Part shown: one piece after another, positions 7,328-16,225 of the stretch
Position numbering within the stretch: position 1 is the stretch's first letter
How the letters are laid out: the number at the start of each line of letters is the position of its first letter
NCBI GenBank assembly: GCA_902363595.1
Contig: CABJAP010000029.1
Location: 1-22,580 of the forward strand
Direction of reading: 5' to 3'
Source of the DNA: Clostridia bacterium
Lineage (GTDB): Bacteria > Bacillota > Clostridia > Peptostreptococcales > Anaerovoracaceae
Length of the DNA stretch: 22,580 nt
Position numbers and translations under genes: made by a program
The notes under the pieces: generated by a model
What the model was told of the DNA's origin: nothing
The model's input: the letters and a program-made list of their open reading frames with translations, nothing else
The model's database searches: none

Positions 7328-8839
7328 ATGTCAATATTCTTGTCAATTTTACCAATTTTATGTTTGCTGTGCGGGCTGCTGATCTTTAAACTGTCAGCGA
7401 TGAAGGCGAGCGCCATATCGTTTTTGGTCGCTACCCTGATCTTTTACATAAAATATCAGAGCGGAACAGTGGGCCTGGCCATCTCCATGGCAAAAGGCTT
7501 CAGCCTGGCGCTGTTTGTGATTTTGATTATCTGGGGAGCCATGTTCCTCTATAATCTGGTCTATCAAGTACAGGCTTTGGAAGTGATCAATAAAAATCTG
7601 GAGCGGGTTTTTACAAACCGGTTTCTCCAGTTCATTCTATTAAGCTGGATCTTTTCGGCGTTTCTACAGGGAATTGCAGGGTTCGGCGTTCCGGTCATCG
7701 TCGTGACGCCCATTTTAATCGCCCTGGGATTTGATCCGGTTGTATCGGTGGCAGCTGTCCTGGTGGGCCATTCCTGGTCCATCAGTTTTGGTTCCATGGG
7801 CTCTTCCATCTATGCGATCAATATGGTGACCCATGCGCCGCTGGATCAAATCGTGATATTCATGGCTGTTTTCGGGTGCTGTGGGATGTTCTGCACAGGA
7901 ATGACGGTCTGCTGGATTTACGGGGGAGGAAAACAGCTTGTCAGAGGGCTGCCCTATATCGTTTTGCTGACGCTTTTCATGGGCGGCATGCTCTATACTC
8001 TGGCCAGCTTCTCCATGTTCTCTGTCATCGGATTGTTAACCGGCTTTACCGGTCTGGTTGCCTGCCTTTTAATCAACAAGTTCAAGCGGGGTAAGTCAGA
8101 AACAATAAAATTATACAAGGGAAAGCTCAATTTGTTCCAGGCAGTGCTCCCATATCTTTTGATCGTGGTGCTTTCAATCCTGTTTTATATCCTCGATCCA
8201 AAGATTTCTCTGGGCTTTGATTTTCCTCAATATCAGACCGGGCTGGGCCGCATTGTGGCGGAAGAAGCGGATTATGTCACCTTCAACCTGTTAAAGTATC
8301 CCTTCTCCATTATCATGATGGCTTCCGTCATCAGCATGGTTCTTTTCCATAACAAGAAAGTGCTGGACGGAAAGAAGGTGAAAATAATCCTTTCGCAGAC
8401 TGTAAAAAAATGTGTGCCTACAACGGTGACGATTGTGTTTTTGCTCAACATGGCCGTGATCATGATGGATTCGGGTATGATCAGTGAAATCGCCCAGTTC
8501 CTCGTTTCCGTAACAAAACAGTTATATCCTCTTGCCGCGCCGTTCATCGGACTCTTGGGAGCCTTTGTTACAGGCAGCAATACCAATTCGAATATTATTT
8601 TCGGATCTTTACAGGAAACAGCGGCAAGCTCTCTTGGGATGAGTGTGGCGATCATGTGCGCCGTGCAGTCGATTGGAGCCTCCGTAGGCTGCGCCATAGG
8701 ACCGACGACTGTTTCGCTCGGTTCTACGGCCGCGCAGATTCAAGGGGAAGAAAGCCGTATTTATAAAAAAACACTCATCCCAATCATAGGGACGACAATG
8801 GTATTGGGAATTGTTAACTTTATCCTTTTAAATCATTGA
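7328..8839 (+). CDS. lctP: LctP-family lactate (organic acid) permease
   Basis: The 503-residue polytopic membrane protein matches the L-lactate permease family. It has a long series of hydrophobic segments, the early conserved block FLQGIAGFGVPVIVVTPILIALGFDP (about residues 110-135), VGHSWSISFGSMG, and the late block AFVTGSNTNSNIIFGSLQ with GCAIGPTTV. Known members carry lactate or glycolate with protons. The ATG is preceded by an AGAGGGAG site. It lies downstream of malic enzyme and 16 bases before a small membrane-peptide gene. No lactate dehydrogenase or glycolate oxidase gene is in the window, so the natural substrate could be lactate or another short hydroxy acid. No terminator is visible between malic enzyme and this gene, so they may share a transcript. 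Confidence 0.9.
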   Translation: MSIFLSILPILCLLCGLLIFKLSAMKASAISFLVATLIFYIKYQSGTVGLAISMAKGFSLALFVILIIWGAMFLYNLVYQVQALEVINKNLERVFTNRFLQFILLSWIFSAFLQGIAGFGVPVIVVTPILIALGFDPVVSVAAVLVGHSWSISFGSMGSSIYAINMVTHAPLDQIVIFMAVFGCCGMFCTGMTVCWIYGGGKQLVRGLPYIVLLTLFMGGMLYTLASFSMFSVIGLLTGFTGLVACLLINKFKRGKSETIKLYKGKLNLFQAVLPYLLIVVLSILFYILDPKISLGFDFPQYQTGLGRIVAEEADYVTFNLLKYPFSIIMMASVISMVLFHNKKVLDGKKVKIILSQTVKKCVPTTVTIVFLLNMAVIMMDSGMISEIAQFLVSVTKQLYPLAAPFIGLLGAFVTGSNTNSNIIFGSLQETAASSLGMSVAIMCAVQSIGASVGCAIGPTTVSLGSTAAQIQGEESRIYKKTLIPIIGTTMVLGIVNFILLNH

Positions 8840-8855
8840 GAAAGGAACTTTTAAA

Positions 8856-9035
8856 ATGAAAAGAGAAATAAATGCAATCTTAATCATGGCTGCTTTTCCG
8901 ATCCTTTTCTTGGGAGGCGTCAAGGGAAATACAGCAATTGCGCTCATTGGAATTTTGCTGCTGGTATTGAACGCCTGCTTCATCATCCTTCAGAAAAAGC
9001 CATCCAAGGCTAAAGTCTCAAAAAAAGATGTTTGA
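8856..9035 (+). CDS. Small two-helix membrane peptide linked to the permease
   Basis: A 59-codon frame starts at an ATG with an AAAGGAAC site, 16 bases after the permease stop. It encodes a short basic N-terminus, a hydrophobic helix (about residues 7-22), a Gly-Asn turn, a second helix (about 27-45) and a Lys-rich tail (KKPSKAKVSKKD). The spacing and the ribosome site make it a real gene of the permease unit. I recognise no family. By position it could stabilise or modulate the permease, but that is a guess. Its stop codon lies two bases from the convergent LysR stop. Confidence 0.65.
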   Translation: MKREINAILIMAAFPILFLGGVKGNTAIALIGILLLVLNACFIILQKKPSKAKVSKKDV

Positions 9036-9053
9036 GATCAATTGATCTCAAAC
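9030..9053 (-). terminator. Palindromic terminator between convergent genes
   Basis: A perfect 24-base palindrome, centred between 9041 and 9042, covers the stop codons of both converging genes. It folds to a 10-bp stem (GTTTGAGATC) with an AATT loop. On the minus strand it is followed by ATCTTTTTTG, a good U-tract, so it ends the LysR transcript. On the plus strand the tail is not U-rich. Confidence 0.6.
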
Positions 9054-9916
9054 GATTCCAGCATCTGAAGGAAGTTGCTGGCAGCAGGGGAGATGTAGCG
9101 CTCCGAATCCCAAATGGCATAGACCTCTGTTGCCAGATGAGCAGCATCCATTGGAAGGTATCGCATAGCATCATCATGGATTATATTGGCGATGCCTGCG
9201 GGGATGATGGCTATGCCCTGGCCGGAGGAAGCCAGAAGTAATGAGGATTTTGCATCATCGTTGATGCAGCGGTAAACGGGAGAAACCTTTTCAGACTTAA
9301 AGTATTCATCGAGGATATACTTCCAGCGCCGATAGATAATCAGCGGCTTACCCTGAAAAAAGTCCGCTTCCAAAAGGAGTTCTGAAACATCGGAAAAAAA
9401 GCTGGAATGACCGTAAGCAACCAGAGGCTCTTTTAGAAGAAGCATTTGACTGAAATGATTATTATCAAAAGGCGTGCGCACAAAAGCCAGTTCGATTAAA
9501 TTATTGTCAAGAGATTCAATCAGGTCATATGTATTGTGTTCATGAATATCGAATTGTACATTGGGATATTTGCTGCAGAACTGACTCAGGATATCCGACA
9601 ACAAGTTCGAGCTCAGTGAGGAGATCATTCCAATGCTGATATGGCCGCTGTTGCCGTCGCCGATGCTTTTGATTTCCCGGCAGGTTTCTTCGGTATAATC
9701 AACGATATTCTTGGCGCGGTGGTAGAGGGTTTCACCAGCACTGGTTAAGGTGATGCAGCGGGGGCCCCGGTCAAAGAGCCTGGTACCCAGTTCCACTTCC
9801 AGCTGTTTGAGCTGGTGGCTGAGAGGAGGTTGGGAGATATGCAGGGCTTTAGCAGCTTTTGTGATGCTGGTTGATTCCACGACAGCGATAAAATATTGAA
9901 GCGATTTAATATCCAT
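9038..9916 (-). CDS. LysR-type transcriptional regulator
   Basis: The 292-residue protein has the LysR N-terminal winged helix-turn-helix (residues 1-60: LQYFIAVVESTSITKAAKALHIS, then QPPLSHQLKQLE and LGTRLFDR). A linker helix and a periplasmic-binding-type effector domain (about 90-290) follow, the usual length for the family. The start follows a GGGAGGGAG site. It is divergent from pyruvate phosphate dikinase across a 151-base gap, the classic arrangement for a LysR protein and its target. It also converges on the malic enzyme-permease unit. It probably senses an organic acid or a central metabolite. Candidate boxes are the inverted repeats at 10007-10022 and 5890-5908. The effector is unknown. 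Confidence 0.92.
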   Translation of the reverse strand: MDIKSLQYFIAVVESTSITKAAKALHISQPPLSHQLKQLEVELGTRLFDRGPRCITLTSAGETLYHRAKNIVDYTEETCREIKSIGDGNSGHISIGMISSLSSNLLSDILSQFCSKYPNVQFDIHEHNTYDLIESLDNNLIELAFVRTPFDNNHFSQMLLLKEPLVAYGHSSFFSDVSELLLEADFFQGKPLIIYRRWKYILDEYFKSEKVSPVYRCINDDAKSSLLLASSGQGIAIIPAGIANIIHDDAMRYLPMDAAHLATEVYAIWDSERYISPAASNFLQMLESFEIN

Positions 9917-10006
9917 TGACTCCCTCCCAAACGAATGTGTTAAATAATTGATATCCCCATTAAAACATAACCGGAACAGAAAATCAATTCACACGATCTT
10001 GAAAAG

Positions 10007-10022
10007 TTGTAAAAATATACAA
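10007..10022. promoter_or_regulatory. LysR-box candidate before pyruvate phosphate dikinase
   Basis: TTGTA and TACAA form a 5-bp inverted repeat across six bases, with the T-N11-A core expected for LysR regulators. It sits 45 bases before the dikinase start, in the gap shared with the LysR gene. A TTGAAA at 9999-10004 could be a -35, but I find no -10 at ideal spacing, which fits an activated promoter. Confidence 0.4.
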
Positions 10023-10067
10023 TTTGTAGAAAAACATGAACAGTTGTTATATGAAAGGAAAAGAAAC

Positions 10068-12719
10068 ATGGAAAAGAAAAAGTTTGTCTATTCGTTTAAT
10101 GAAGGCTCAAAGGACATGAAGGAGCTGCTGGGCGGAAAAGGTGCTGGTCTGGCTGAAATGACAAAAATCGGCCTGCCGGTACCCTTTGGCTTCACCGTTA
10201 CCACTCAGGCGTGCAGCCGATATTATCAGGACGATCAAAAGCTGGCAGATGACCTTGCTGGGGAAATTTTTGAAAAGCTTGCTGAACTGGAAGAGGTAAC
10301 GGGAAAAGGCTTTGGCAGTAAAGAAAATCCTCTTCTGGTATCGGTTCGTTCCGGGGCTAAAATTTCCATGCCCGGTATGATGGATACGATTTTGAACCTG
10401 GGACTGAACGACGATACGGCGGAAGGTCTCGCCAGACTGACAGAAAATCCACGGTTTGCCTATGACAGCTATCGCAGATTCATCCAGATGTTCGGCGAAG
10501 TGGTGATGGAGATTGAAAAGGCAAAATTCGATGCTATCTTTGATACTAAGAAAGAAAAGGAAGGCTGCCGCTTTGATGTGGAGCTGACAGCAGGCCACCT
10601 GAAAACCATCATCGACGACTATAAAGCACTGGTCAAGAAAGAAACCGGAAGCTGCTTTCCGCAGAATTCGGGCGACCAGCTGATGGAAGCGATCAAAGCT
10701 GTTTTCCGATCCTGGAACAATGAAAGGGCGATCCTTTACAGACAGCTCAACGGAATTGCAGAAGACATGGGTACTGCGGTAAATGTGCAGGCCATGGTGT
10801 TCGGAAATATGGGCGAGACCTCAGGAACGGGCGTGGCTTTTACAAGAAATCCGGCCAATGGACAAACAGCGCTCTTTGGGGAATTCCTGGTTAATGCGCA
10901 GGGGGAGGATGTGGTCGCCGGAGTGCGGACGCCGCAGCCCATTGGAGAAATGGAGAAGGCGTTTCCCGAAGCGTACAAAGAGTTCCTTCGTATTTCAAAG
11001 CTTTTAGAAAACCATTATCTGGATATGCAGGATATCGAATTTACCATTGAGAAAAACCGGCTGTTTTTGCTTCAAACCAGAAATGGAAAGCGAACCGCGG
11101 CGGCAACGGTTAAAATCGCAGTAGACATGGTAAAGGAGGGGCTGATTGACAAGGATACGGCAGTCATGAGGCTGGAACCTGCCATGATCGACCAGCTCCT
11201 TCACCCCAGATTCGACGATGGAGATTTGGGAGGGGCAGAGCGGATCGCAAAGGGACTTCCCGCATCTCCGGGAGCAGCGACCGGCAGGATTTACTTTACA
11301 GCCTCAGATGTTGTGGCAGCTGCTGAGAACGGGATTGCCGCCATTTTGGTAAGGCTGGAGACTTCCCCCGAGGATTTGGCGGGAATGGCAGCGGCCCAGG
11401 GTATTCTCACGGCTAGAGGAGGCATGACCTCACATGCTGCGGTGGTAGCCAGAGGTATGGGAAAATGCTGTGTTTCCGGCTGTGGGGAGCTTCATATTGA
11501 CGAAGAAGGACATCGTTTAAACATTGGGAATACCGTGTTAAAGGAAGGCGATTATCTCTCTTTGGACGGTACGGCCGGTGAGGTGCTGCTGGGTCAGCTG
11601 AAAACAGTACCGGCGGAGCTTTCAGGCGACTTTGAAACGATTATGGGATGGGCGGATGAACTTCGCAGTTTGGGAGTTCGGGCCAATGCGGATAATCCCA
11701 GAGATGCCCAGCAGGCTTTGGATTTTGGAGCCGAAGGAATTGGTCTTTGCAGAACCGAGCATATGTTTTTTGAGGAAGAACGCATTCCCGCTGTAAGAAG
11801 AATGATTCTGGCGGATACGGAAAAAGAACGGAGGGAGGCCCTATCCTTCCTCTTAAGCTATCAGAAAGATGATTTTAAGAGACTTTATCAAATTATGGGA
11901 GAACGGCCGGTGACCATCCGCTTGCTGGATCCGCCGCTTCATGAATTCCTGCCACATACGGAGGACGAGATCCGCCAGCTTTCGGAGCAGATCTACGTTC
12001 CTTATGAGAAGCTGGCTAAGAAAGTAGAGGAGCTGCATGAGTTCAATCCGATGATGGGGCATCGAGGCTGCCGCCTGGCGGTCACCTATCCGGAAATCGC
12101 CGAGATGCAGGCAGAAGCAATTATAGCAGCGGCGATTGAGGTACGCAGAGAAGAGAATCTCAATCTTGTCCCGGAAATCATGATCCCCCTGGCTGGTATG
12201 AAAAACGAACTGGCGGATGTGAAGGCAACGGTGGAGAGAACTGCCCAGTCCGTTATGGCGCGGGAGGGTGAGCAGATTCCCTATTTGATCGGTACCATGA
12301 TCGAGCTGCCGCGGGCCGCTCTGACAGCCGATGAAATCGCAGAAGAAGCGGAATTCTTTTCTTTTGGTACCAATGATTTGACTCAGCTGACTTTTGGCTT
12401 TTCCAGAGACGATACGGGCAAAATGATCAAAGAGTACAAGGAAAAGGGCATCTTCAAAGAGGACCCCTTCCAGTCGATTGATGAGGACGGTGTAGGCTGG
12501 CTGGTGGAGACAGGAACGAAAAAAGGAAGAGCAGTAAGACCAGGCATCCACCTGGGCATCTGCGGTGAACATGGAGGTGATCCCAAATCCATCGAATTTT
12601 GTGATCGCATTGGATTGAATTATGTATCCTGCTCACCATTCCGTGTACCTGCGGCAAGACTGGCCGCGGCCCAGGCAAGAATAAAGCGTCTGCTGGATGG
12701 GAGCGAAAAGGGATGCTGA
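10068..12719 (+). CDS. ppdK: Pyruvate, phosphate dikinase
   Basis: The 883-residue cytosolic enzyme interconverts pyruvate, ATP and phosphate with PEP, AMP and pyrophosphate. The N-terminal ATP-grasp domain starts at FVYSFNEG and GGKGAGLAEM. The phosphohistidine domain has GGMTSHAAVVARGMG with the swivelling His456. The C-terminal TIM barrel has GLCRTEHMFF, FGTNDLTQ and GICGEHGGDP with the catalytic Cys832. Both catalytic positions are within one residue of the Clostridium symbiosum enzyme. The ATG at 10068 has an AAAGGAAAAG site. The frame is open further upstream, to an ATG at 9948, but that start has no ribosome site and would add 40 unconserved residues. Pyruvate carboxylase follows directly. 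Divergent LysR control is likely. In this setting it could feed gluconeogenesis from malate or lactate, or run as a PPi-dependent glycolytic step. Confidence 0.97.
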   Translation: MEKKKFVYSFNEGSKDMKELLGGKGAGLAEMTKIGLPVPFGFTVTTQACSRYYQDDQKLADDLAGEIFEKLAELEEVTGKGFGSKENPLLVSVRSGAKISMPGMMDTILNLGLNDDTAEGLARLTENPRFAYDSYRRFIQMFGEVVMEIEKAKFDAIFDTKKEKEGCRFDVELTAGHLKTIIDDYKALVKKETGSCFPQNSGDQLMEAIKAVFRSWNNERAILYRQLNGIAEDMGTAVNVQAMVFGNMGETSGTGVAFTRNPANGQTALFGEFLVNAQGEDVVAGVRTPQPIGEMEKAFPEAYKEFLRISKLLENHYLDMQDIEFTIEKNRLFLLQTRNGKRTAAATVKIAVDMVKEGLIDKDTAVMRLEPAMIDQLLHPRFDDGDLGGAERIAKGLPASPGAATGRIYFTASDVVAAAENGIAAILVRLETSPEDLAGMAAAQGILTARGGMTSHAAVVARGMGKCCVSGCGELHIDEEGHRLNIGNTVLKEGDYLSLDGTAGEVLLGQLKTVPAELSGDFETIMGWADELRSLGVRANADNPRDAQQALDFGAEGIGLCRTEHMFFEEERIPAVRRMILADTEKERREALSFLLSYQKDDFKRLYQIMGERPVTIRLLDPPLHEFLPHTEDEIRQLSEQIYVPYEKLAKKVEELHEFNPMMGHRGCRLAVTYPEIAEMQAEAIIAAAIEVRREENLNLVPEIMIPLAGMKNELADVKATVERTAQSVMAREGEQIPYLIGTMIELPRAALTADEIAEEAEFFSFGTNDLTQLTFGFSRDDTGKMIKEYKEKGIFKEDPFQSIDEDGVGWLVETGTKKGRAVRPGIHLGICGEHGGDPKSIEFCDRIGLNYVSCSPFRVPAARLAAAQARIKRLLDGSEKGC

Positions 12720-12751
12720 GAGAGAAAGGCAGCGGAAAGGAGATTGAAAAG

Positions 12752-15700
12752 ATGAAAACCATCAGGACCTTTAAAAGAGTGCTGGTCGCCAATCGGGGAG
12801 AAATCGCAATCCGAATCTTTCGGGCTTGTAAAGAATTAGGTATTAGAAGTGTAGCAATTTATTCGGAAGAAGATAAGAACGCGCTTTTCAGATCAAAAGC
12901 CGACGAGTCCTATCGCATCGGTAAGGGAAAGTCGCCGGTGGACGCATACCTTGCGGCCGATGAGATCATCGAGCTGGCAAAAGCCAAGGGGGTAGAAGCA
13001 ATCCACCCGGGGTATGGATTCCTCTCTGAGAATGTTGCGTTTGCCAAAGCCTGTGAGGAAGCAGGAATTGTTTTTATCGGCCCCACCCATGAAATGATGG
13101 AACGCCTGGGCGACAAGATTCAATCCAAACTTGCAGCAAATCAAGCAGGCGTGCCTACCATTCCAGGAATCGAAAAAGCCATTGAGACAAAAGAGGATGC
13201 GATCAAATACGCAGAGGCCTGCGGGTATCCGATTATGCTCAAGGCGGCCGCCGGCGGCGGAGGGAGAGGAATGCGGATCGTCCGCAATCGCAAGGAACTG
13301 ATCCCCCAGTTTTTGAGCGCAAAGCGGGAAGCCAAAAAAGCCTTTGGGATCGATGATATTTTCATCGAAAAGTACCTGGAGCGGCCTAAGCATATCGAAG
13401 TGCAGGTGCTGGGCGATCAATATGGAACTCTGGTGCATCTGTACGAGCGGGACTGCTCGATCCAAAGACGGCACCAGAAAGTGGTGGAATTTACCCCAGC
13501 CATCTGCCTTACAAAGGAACAGAGGCAGCGAATCTGCCGGGACGCGCTCAAACTGGCCGGCGCTGTCAACTATCGCAGCGCGGGCACGGTGGAATTTCTA
13601 GTGGATGAATATGGCGGCCACTATTTTATTGAAATGAACCCGAGAATTCAAGTAGAGCATACCGTCACGGAGATGACAACGGGAATCGATATTGTCCAGT
13701 CCCAGATTCTTATCGCCCAAGGCTATCCCCTGGATTCGGAGGAATTGAACATAAAAGGGCAGGAATCCATCGAGCCGCGAGGCTATGCCATCCAGTGCAG
13801 AGTAACCACCGAGGACCCTATTCACGGATTTGCCCCGGATACGGGTGTAATCACCGCATATCAAAGCGCATCCGGATTTGGGATCCGCCTGGACGGCGGC
13901 AATGCCTTTACTGATTCGGAAATTTCGCCCTATTACGACAGCCTGCTGGTAAAAGTGACCGCCTGGTCCAGAAGCTTTACCGATGCGGCGGACAAAGCCA
14001 TGCGGGCTCTTAGGGAAATGAAGATAAAGGGTGTCAAAACCAATGCGCCTTTTCTCATGAACGTGCTCAACCATCCTGTTTTTCGCACGGGCAGCTGTGA
14101 TACGGGATTTATAGCCGACAATCCGCAGCTGCTCAATATACGAGTCAGAGAGGACCGGGAAATGAAGGTGCTGGCCTTCCTGGGAAATCAATTTGTCAAT
14201 GAAACAAAAGGAATAAAACCAGAGTTTAATGTGCCGGTTTTCCCGAGAATCAAACGGGAGGCGCTGAAAGAACTGAGAGGGACCAAACAGATTTTGGAGG
14301 AAAGCGGGCCGGACGGACTGATCCGGTGGATTCAAAGGCAGAAAAAGCTCCTGCTGACGGATACCACCATGCGGGACGCTCAGCAATCCCTGATGGCAAC
14401 GCGGGTTCGAACCGTCGACATGGAAAAGATTGCACCGGCGACCGCCGTTTATGGAAAGGATCTGTTTTCCATAGAAATGTGGGGCGGCGCGACCTTCGAT
14501 ACGTGTTACCGGTTCCTCAAGGAGTCGCCATGGGAAAGACTGGACCTTCTGCGCGCCCAAATTCCCAATATCCTGCTGCAGATGCTCATCCGCGGTTCCA
14601 ACGGAGTGGGTTACAAAAATTATCCGGATAACGTGATCCGCAGGTTTATCAAAGAATCGGCCCGTTCGGGGATCGACGTTTTCCGTATCTTTGATTCACT
14701 CAACTGGATTCAAGGTATGGAAATTGCTCTGGATGAGACTCTGAATCAGGGGAAAGTTGCCGAAGCATGCATTTGCTATACGGGAGATATTTTGGATGAA
14801 CGAAAGGAAAAATACAATCTAAGCTATTATGTACGGATGGCAAAGGAACTGGAAAAGCGGGGGACCCATATACTGGGAATTAAAGATATGTCCGGTCTGC
14901 TCAAGCCCATGGCTGCAAGCAAGCTGGTGACAGCGCTAAAGCAGGAAGTCAGTATCCCGATTCATCTGCATACTCACGATACCAGCGGCAATGGCATCGC
15001 AGCCACACTCATGGCCGCCGGAGCAGGCGTGGATTTGGCCGATGCGGCCTTCAACAGCATGTCGGGGCTGACCAGTCAGCCGGCTTTGAATTCCTTGGCG
15101 GCTGCTTTGGAAAATACGGAGCGGGCCACTGGGATGGAGCAGGAGGGCCTGCAAAAGATATCCGAGTACTGGGCAGCCGTAAGGCCGGTTTACAAGAAGT
15201 TTGAATCGGAGCTTACCGCCAACTCAGCGGAAATCTACCAATATGAAATACCCGGAGGACAGTATTCCAATTTGAAACCTCAGGTGGAGAGCTTTGGACT
15301 GGGCCATAAATTCCAGGAAGTCAAGGACATGTACAAAGCGGTTAACGAGATGCTGGGAGACATAGTCAAAGTAACGCCCACTTCCAAAGTAGTGGGGGAT
15401 TTAGCCATCTTCATGGTGCGAAATGACCTGACGCCGGAAAACATCTATGAAAAAGGAAAGGACATTGACTTTCCGGACTCGGCTGTTTCCTATTTTGAAG
15501 GCATGATGGGCCAGCCGGAAGGAGGCTTTCCCGAGAAGCTGCAAAAGCTGGTACTAAAAAATATAGAGCCGATCACCTGCAGGCCGGGGGATTTGCTGCA
15601 GCCCAAAGACTTTGATGGGATTAAGAAAACCCTGCGGGAAGAATTAAATCTCGAAGGCACAGAGCGTGAGGCCCTCAGCTGGGCGCTGTATCCCAAGGTC

Positions 15701-16195
15701 TTCGAAGACTATATTAAGGAAGTGAGAACTGAAGGGGATTTTCGTTTAATGGGCAGCGATATTTTCTTCCATGGTTTGGCTGAGGGCGAGACCTGTGAGG
15801 TGAAGATCGCAGAAGGAAAAGAATTGATCATCAAACTGATTCATGCCGGCGATGGGGATGAAGCTGGTTTTCGCGATGTGGTGTTCGAGGTCAACGGAAG
15901 CCGCACCGCTGTAAGAATTAGGGATAAAGATGCCGGAATCGCATCGGAGATATCGCAGATTTTATACGCCGATGAAGAAGACTTAACGGAGATTGGGGCC
16001 AATATTCCAGGAAACATTCTCAAAGTCCTGGTGGAGGAAGGTGAGGAAATCAGGGAAAAACAGCCCCTTGCCGTCATTGAGGCCATGAAGATGGAAACCA
16101 ATATCTTATCACCAATGAATGGGACTGTGGACAAGATTTATGTCCAGGAAGGCCAGCAGGTGAAAACCGGACAGCTGATCGTCAAGCTGAAGTAA
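12752..16195 (+). CDS. pyc: Pyruvate carboxylase, single-chain
   Basis: The 1147-residue enzyme carboxylates pyruvate to oxaloacetate with biotin, ATP and bicarbonate. Its order is biotin carboxylase (about 1-450; ANRGEIAIRIF, GGGGRGMR, ERDCSIQRRHQK, EMNPRIQVEHTVTE), carboxyltransferase (about 525-810; DTTMRDAQQS, GGATFD, IKDMSGLLKP, metal-binding HLHTHD), a linker domain, and biotin carrier (about 1075-1147; EAMKMETN with biotinyl Lys1113). The length is normal for the family. The ATG at 12752 is chosen for its GGAAAGGAG site and because the conserved part begins a few residues later. An ATG at 12713 overlaps the dikinase stop and would add 13 residues. The carboxyltransferase motif reads KDMSGLLKP where KDMAGLLKP is usual, a mild change. 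It forms an operon with the dikinase, so pyruvate can be steered to PEP or oxaloacetate. Confidence 0.97.
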   Translation: MKTIRTFKRVLVANRGEIAIRIFRACKELGIRSVAIYSEEDKNALFRSKADESYRIGKGKSPVDAYLAADEIIELAKAKGVEAIHPGYGFLSENVAFAKACEEAGIVFIGPTHEMMERLGDKIQSKLAANQAGVPTIPGIEKAIETKEDAIKYAEACGYPIMLKAAAGGGGRGMRIVRNRKELIPQFLSAKREAKKAFGIDDIFIEKYLERPKHIEVQVLGDQYGTLVHLYERDCSIQRRHQKVVEFTPAICLTKEQRQRICRDALKLAGAVNYRSAGTVEFLVDEYGGHYFIEMNPRIQVEHTVTEMTTGIDIVQSQILIAQGYPLDSEELNIKGQESIEPRGYAIQCRVTTEDPIHGFAPDTGVITAYQSASGFGIRLDGGNAFTDSEISPYYDSLLVKVTAWSRSFTDAADKAMRALREMKIKGVKTNAPFLMNVLNHPVFRTGSCDTGFIADNPQLLNIRVREDREMKVLAFLGNQFVNETKGIKPEFNVPVFPRIKREALKELRGTKQILEESGPDGLIRWIQRQKKLLLTDTTMRDAQQSLMATRVRTVDMEKIAPATAVYGKDLFSIEMWGGATFDTCYRFLKESPWERLDLLRAQIPNILLQMLIRGSNGVGYKNYPDNVIRRFIKESARSGIDVFRIFDSLNWIQGMEIALDETLNQGKVAEACICYTGDILDERKEKYNLSYYVRMAKELEKRGTHILGIKDMSGLLKPMAASKLVTALKQEVSIPIHLHTHDTSGNGIAATLMAAGAGVDLADAAFNSMSGLTSQPALNSLAAALENTERATGMEQEGLQKISEYWAAVRPVYKKFESELTANSAEIYQYEIPGGQYSNLKPQVESFGLGHKFQEVKDMYKAVNEMLGDIVKVTPTSKVVGDLAIFMVRNDLTPENIYEKGKDIDFPDSAVSYFEGMMGQPEGGFPEKLQKLVLKNIEPITCRPGDLLQPKDFDGIKKTLREELNLEGTEREALSWALYPKVFEDYIKEVRTEGDFRLMGSDIFFHGLAEGETCEVKIAEGKELIIKLIHAGDGDEAGFRDVVFEVNGSRTAVRIRDKDAGIASEISQILYADEEDLTEIGANIPGNILKVLVEEGEEIREKQPLAVIEAMKMETNILSPMNGTVDKIYVQEGQQVKTGQLIVKLK

Positions 16196-16225
16196 GCGTG
16201 GCGCTGCCGAGATCAGTGTCGAAAA

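Noticed and set aside
9948..10067. Upstream extension of the dikinase frame by 40 residues
   Set aside because: There is no ribosome site before 9948, the extra residues are unlike the family, and the region holds the LysR-dikinase control DNA. ATG 10068 has a clear site and gives the normal length.
11853..12572. Long open frame of 239 codons on the minus strand inside the dikinase
   Set aside because: It is antisense to a certain, conserved gene and its composition (Cys-, His- and Phe-rich with no motifs) is that of a shadow.
13598..14560. Open frame of 320 codons on the minus strand inside pyruvate carboxylase
   Set aside because: It is antisense to conserved biotin carboxylase and carboxyltransferase coding sequence, with no recognisable motif.
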